Shown here piece by piece: positions 61,299 to 64,000 of a DNA stretch of 64,000 nucleotides (its first letter is position 1; each line of letters opens with the position of its first letter). This stretch comes from GWE2-51-13 sp942492825 (GTDB taxonomy: Bacteria > Bacillota_I > Bacilli_A > Erysipelotrichales > Erysipelotrichaceae), in contig OW818635.1 in assembly GCA_942492825.1 (NCBI GenBank), positions 930,001 to 994,000 of the forward strand, written 5' to 3'. A model generated the notes under the pieces. The model ran no database searches. It was given only the letters and a program-made list of their open reading frames with translations, and was not told the origin of the DNA. The position numbers and the translations under genes were made by a program.

Positions 61299-62480
61299 AT
61301 GAAATTATTCATGCGACTCGTTCTTTCGATTGCGATCCTGTTCGCGATCGCTTCACCGGTCTTTGCCAAAGATGATACGCCACGGTTTTATCGAGATCGG
61401 GGATTTTTGGCCAATGCGTCATGGGATCATAGCACCGACGAAGCACGGATCTCCACAACAGTCCAACTCTATGGTGACCCGACCGGTGATCGACTCATTC
61501 TAACGTATATGGAAGATTATAATAGTGATACGGTTTGGGAATCCCGAACGTTCGAAACGGTTATCGACTTGAATCAACTCGGTATTAAATCAGGATCCGA
61601 CTTTACCCTCGATCTTGATGAAACGGGGATCTATTCGATCCAACATATCGATTTCGAAGATGAGAGTCAAACGTTTTGGGATAATTACGAAGGCGTACTG
61701 ACCTTGCATCTGATGTGGGAATACCTCTATCCGTACAAGCAAAGGATCTATGAACACATTACATCCGCGATGGTTGAAAAACTCGTCAATAAAACTGTCG
61801 AAGACTATGATTATTATGCGGTCAGCGGTATGATCAACGGCGAAACCGTCGCGACTTCGGATACTTCACGCGTCGGAATTTTCAAAAACAAGCAGCAAGC
61901 CATTGAGGAGCAACCGATGCTTGCGATGATGAAGGAAGTTTTCCAAGAGAAGTCGTCGAGTTACGACACTTTCGCCATATGGGAAGATCCGGCGACGGAT
62001 ACGACTTTCCCAGCTCTGCATATCATGACACTTTCGCAACCGTTATCCGAAGATCCGAGTATCGAATTCATTTACCTGCATTGTTTTATAAATCCCGACA
62101 CTTTGGACATGTCCTGTTTCATGTTCGAAGGTAAGTTCAACGAATCAATTCTTACTAAACCTTCATTGCGGAACTTAACCAGCACGCTGCATGGGGATGC
62201 GACCGGTACGATCACTACACTTGAAACCATCGGTCCCGATGTCAACATTCTTGAATCCTATGAAGGAATCTTGGATCTTGACTTGCAATGGAACTTTACC
62301 GATTGGCAGCGCACCCGTTCCAATGTCAGTATGACAGAAGACACGATGAGGTCGCATGAAATTAGGATTCAAGAGTCCTACTTCGGTTCCTTTAGCGGCG
62401 ATGTCGGGGACTACAGTTTCATAGACGTCGAATCAAACGTAAACCAAACTGAATCTCATATAATTTATCGTAAACAATAA
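61299..62480 (+). CDS. secreted protein with a duplicated domain
   Basis: A 393-residue protein with a Sec signal peptide (cleavage likely after VFA near residue 23). The mature part holds two related beta-rich units: one with DNYEGVLTLHLMWEYL (about 128-143) and one with ESYEGILDLDLQWNF (about 323-337), each followed by a helical stretch and paired strands. No known family recognised, no lipobox or wall anchor. A strong Shine-Dalgarno lies beside a hairpin. It is monocistronic and faces nagB. Confidence 0.78.
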   Translation: MKLFMRLVLSIAILFAIASPVFAKDDTPRFYRDRGFLANASWDHSTDEARISTTVQLYGDPTGDRLILTYMEDYNSDTVWESRTFETVIDLNQLGIKSGSDFTLDLDETGIYSIQHIDFEDESQTFWDNYEGVLTLHLMWEYLYPYKQRIYEHITSAMVEKLVNKTVEDYDYYAVSGMINGETVATSDTSRVGIFKNKQQAIEEQPMLAMMKEVFQEKSSSYDTFAIWEDPATDTTFPALHIMTLSQPLSEDPSIEFIYLHCFINPDTLDMSCFMFEGKFNESILTKPSLRNLTSTLHGDATGTITTLETIGPDVNILESYEGILDLDLQWNFTDWQRTRSNVSMTEDTMRSHEIRIQESYFGSFSGDVGDYSFIDVESNVNQTESHIIYRKQ

Positions 62481-62505
62481 GCATATTGGGTATTGTTGTT
62501 CCCGT

Positions 62506-62539
62506 ATAAAAACCCCATGGAACATCGTTCGATGGGGTT
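62506..62539 (-). terminator. terminator of nagB
   Basis: AACCCCAT (62511-62518) pairs with ATGGGGTT (62532-62539) and TTTTTAT follows on the minus strand. Confidence 0.82.
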
Positions 62540-62556
62540 TCGTTGTTATGGGAGAA

Positions 62557-63321
62557 TTACTGATTTGATTCGAGCGAAGAAGCAATTACATCCGGTTTCA
62601 GTTCCTTCCCCGCAACTTCATCGACCACTAAGATCGCATCGTTGTGAAGCATGAGGATCGATGCCGGGAAGAAGGTCGAGAAGGTTTTCGCTTCGACCAA
62701 GCGTCGGACGACGGATGATTTATTCGGACCGGTCGCAACGACCGCCAGTTTTTTTGCATGTAAGAAGTCTGCCATTCCCAATGTAATGATACGAGAAGGA
62801 ACTTCGGTTTGATCGCTGAAATCCTTCAGTAAACTTAACCGCGTATTCTCGCCCAATCCGTTGACATGTACGTGCGGATACAAACTTTCCGCTGGTTCGT
62901 TGTACGCCAAATGTCCATTGAGTCCGATGCCCGTGACGATCAAATCGATCCCTCCGACTTCACTTATCCAAGCGCCAAACGATTCGACTTCGATCTGTGG
63001 ATCTTGCGCACCATCGATCAATCGGATCTGCTTTTCTTGGATGTTGCAGGGTCCGAAGAAACGCGTGTGCAAACTTTGTGCGACACTGTCGGGATGATCT
63101 TTCCCTAGTCCGAGATATTCGTCGACTCCGATAAAACGCGCTTGCGAGAAATCCGCTTCGCCTTTTTGATAGGATGCCACTAACTGTTCGAACATTTCGA
63201 CCGGTGTCGGACCGGAAGGTAGAGCGATCAATGAATCCGGTTTCTGTTTGATTTGAGTAAGAATGAGTCGCGCTGCCGTCGCGCTGGTTGTACGGGCGTC
63301 TTTCGATAGAATGATTTGCAT
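62557..63321 (-). CDS. nagB: glucosamine-6-phosphate deaminase
   Basis: A 254-residue enzyme of the short monomeric/dimeric Bacillota type. Blocks: ALPSGPTPVEMFEQL, GVDEYLGLGKDHPDS with the acidic residue, and GIGLNGHLAYNEPAE with the catalytic His. It converts glucosamine-6-phosphate to fructose-6-phosphate and ammonia. AGGTGG precedes the ATG; TATAAT at 63345-63350 (minus) with TTTCAA 17 bp upstream is the promoter candidate. The nearby PTS gene fits amino-sugar use. Confidence 0.94.
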   Translation of the reverse strand: MQIILSKDARTTSATAARLILTQIKQKPDSLIALPSGPTPVEMFEQLVASYQKGEADFSQARFIGVDEYLGLGKDHPDSVAQSLHTRFFGPCNIQEKQIRLIDGAQDPQIEVESFGAWISEVGGIDLIVTGIGLNGHLAYNEPAESLYPHVHVNGLGENTRLSLLKDFSDQTEVPSRIITLGMADFLHAKKLAVVATGPNKSSVVRRLVEAKTFSTFFPASILMLHNDAILVVDEVAGKELKPDVIASSLESNQ

Positions 63322-63407
63322 ACGTCCACCTGCCTTGTATACCCATTATAGAAAGAACGCGCGGAAATTGAAAGTCGCTTGATTCACGATATTGTTATCA
63401 TTGCGTT

Positions 63408-63431
63408 AAAAAACGGTGTTTTATCACCGTT
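63408..63431 (-). terminator. terminator of the PTS gene
   Basis: AACGGTG (63412-63418) and CACCGTT (63425-63431) pair; a T-run follows on the minus strand. Confidence 0.85.
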
Positions 63432-63448
63432 TCCCAACAAACATGAAG

Positions 63449-63883
63449 TTAGATGCCATCTTCCTGACTTACGTCGTGTGTATTGAGGACCGGCATCGTA
63501 AATACACCCAGACTTTCACGACTGGCTTCCACGCATTGGTTAACCCAATCCGCAAAATTCTCGACGCTGTTGCGTGTGATCGCCATTTCCAGAATCAGTG
63601 AAAGATTCGAACCGAAAATCACGCGTTTATCTTCTTGTCCCAATGTGAGTGTCACAGCATTCTTGAATGGGCTTCCACCCAACAGATCCGTACATAAGAC
63701 AACATTCTCGTAATCCTTTAACTGCTGAAGTCCTTCTGTAAGTTTTACTTGTAAGTCGTGTTCGCTGCATTCGGATGTAAAGTCAATGGCGACGAGTCCT
63801 TCTTGCGACCCGCCGATCAATTCGACCGCTTCGTACATCCCGCTTGCGAACTTTCCGTGTCCGCATAGAATCATTCCGATCAT
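63449..63883 (-). CDS. PTS EIIA component, mannose/fructose/sorbose type
   Basis: A 144-residue single-domain EIIA. His9 in LCGHGKFASGM is the phosphorylated residue; TDLLGGSPFKNA is the second hallmark block. It takes phosphate from HPr and passes it to EIIB for sugar import. No EIIB, C or D genes are in view; they may be elsewhere, or the protein may be regulatory. AAAGGGG lies upstream of the ATG. Confidence 0.93.
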   Translation of the reverse strand: MIGMILCGHGKFASGMYEAVELIGGSQEGLVAIDFTSECSEHDLQVKLTEGLQQLKDYENVVLCTDLLGGSPFKNAVTLTLGQEDKRVIFGSNLSLILEMAITRNSVENFADWVNQCVEASRESLGVFTMPVLNTHDVSQEDGI

Positions 63884-63935
63884 TTTTCATATCCCCTTTT
63901 ATTTGTCATAACATTATTATATAATCATATTTAGA

Positions 63936-64000
63936 TTAGAACACTTTCGTGATCGCATATTTCGCCACTTTAACGACGACGCCCTCGGCGATCTCCAAAT
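63936..64000 (-). CDS. C-terminus of an unidentified protein (5' end outside window)
   Basis: The last 20 codons of a frame ending TAA at 63938-63936, reading LEIAEGVVVKVAKYAITKVF. The stop is 52 bases before the PTS ATG. A TATAAT lies in the gap for the PTS gene. Too little is present to name it. Confidence 0.5.
   Translation of the reverse strand, partial: LEIAEGVVVKVAKYAITKVF

Noticed and set aside
1..64000. CRISPR array, prophage or integrase-linked island.
   Set aside because: No spaced direct repeats, cas genes, phage structural genes or integrase were found; the single IS is the only mobile element seen.
63936..64000. Asp23/Gls24-family protein at the right edge.
   Set aside because: Only 20 residues are present and they hold no diagnostic motif.

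Overview
The window comes from a bacterium with Gram-positive-type gene organisation: strong Shine-Dalgarno sites, consensus SigA-type promoters, hairpin-plus-T-run terminators, and the Bacillota order pcrA-ligA-camS-gatC-gatA-gatB. Most of it is of middling GC content. TGA is used as a stop (for example pcrA) and TGG encodes Trp, so the code is the standard bacterial one and not the Mycoplasma code. The GatA motif GSDTGDSVRKPAS resembles Mollicutes versions. My best guess is a Bacillota lineage near the Mollicutes/Erysipelotrichia border (Izemoplasma- or Haloplasma-like). That placement is inference; no rRNA gene is present to test it.

Layout. 1-7.4 kb: accessory genes, namely a methyltransferase (cut by the window edge), a nitroreductase-like membrane protein with its TetR regulator, a secreted FAS1 protein behind a long structured leader, a peptidase E-like protein, and a second TetR regulator divergent from a family-1 glycosyltransferase. 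7.6-22.4 kb: information processing, namely an RlmD-type rRNA methyltransferase, gatB-gatA-gatC, camS, ligA, pcrA, gltX flanked by tRNA-Glu(CTC) and tRNA-Gln(CTG), and two RNA-modification enzymes. 22.4-30.5 kb: metabolism and membrane functions, including an amino-acid permease, an FMN-binding protein, a patatin phospholipase and a cardiolipin synthase. 30.6-37.4 kb: lipoate ligase, dihydrolipoyl dehydrogenase, a tandem glycine riboswitch and gcvT-gcvH-gcvPA-gcvPB, a complete glycine cleavage module. 37.4-41.4 kb: cell-envelope genes, an LtaS-like sulfatase and an AT-rich O-antigen ligase/polymerase-like protein. 41.49-42.88 kb: a complete ISL3-type insertion sequence with an 8-bp target duplication. 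42.9-52.9 kb: a type IV pilus locus. 53.1-60 kb: a heterodimeric ABC exporter with its MarR regulator, an MFS transporter, a HEPN-like/CBS protein and a HAD phosphatase. 60-64 kb: a Nudix enzyme, a HIRAN-like membrane protein, a secreted two-domain protein, nagB and a mannose-type PTS EIIA.

How the genes work together. GltX with GatCAB suggests the indirect route to Gln-tRNA. LplA, LpdA and GcvT/H/P1/P2 form one lipoate-dependent pathway whose Gcv part is under glycine control. The pilus locus encodes an extension ATPase, a retraction ATPase, a platform protein, an alignment complex (PilM/N/O), a prepilin peptidase, a major pilin and three minor pilin-like proteins. No PilQ-like secretin was seen in the window, as expected for a single-membrane cell. 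The IS has landed in the stem-loop that most likely terminated the pilus transcript, which gives a clear sequence-level history of the insertion.
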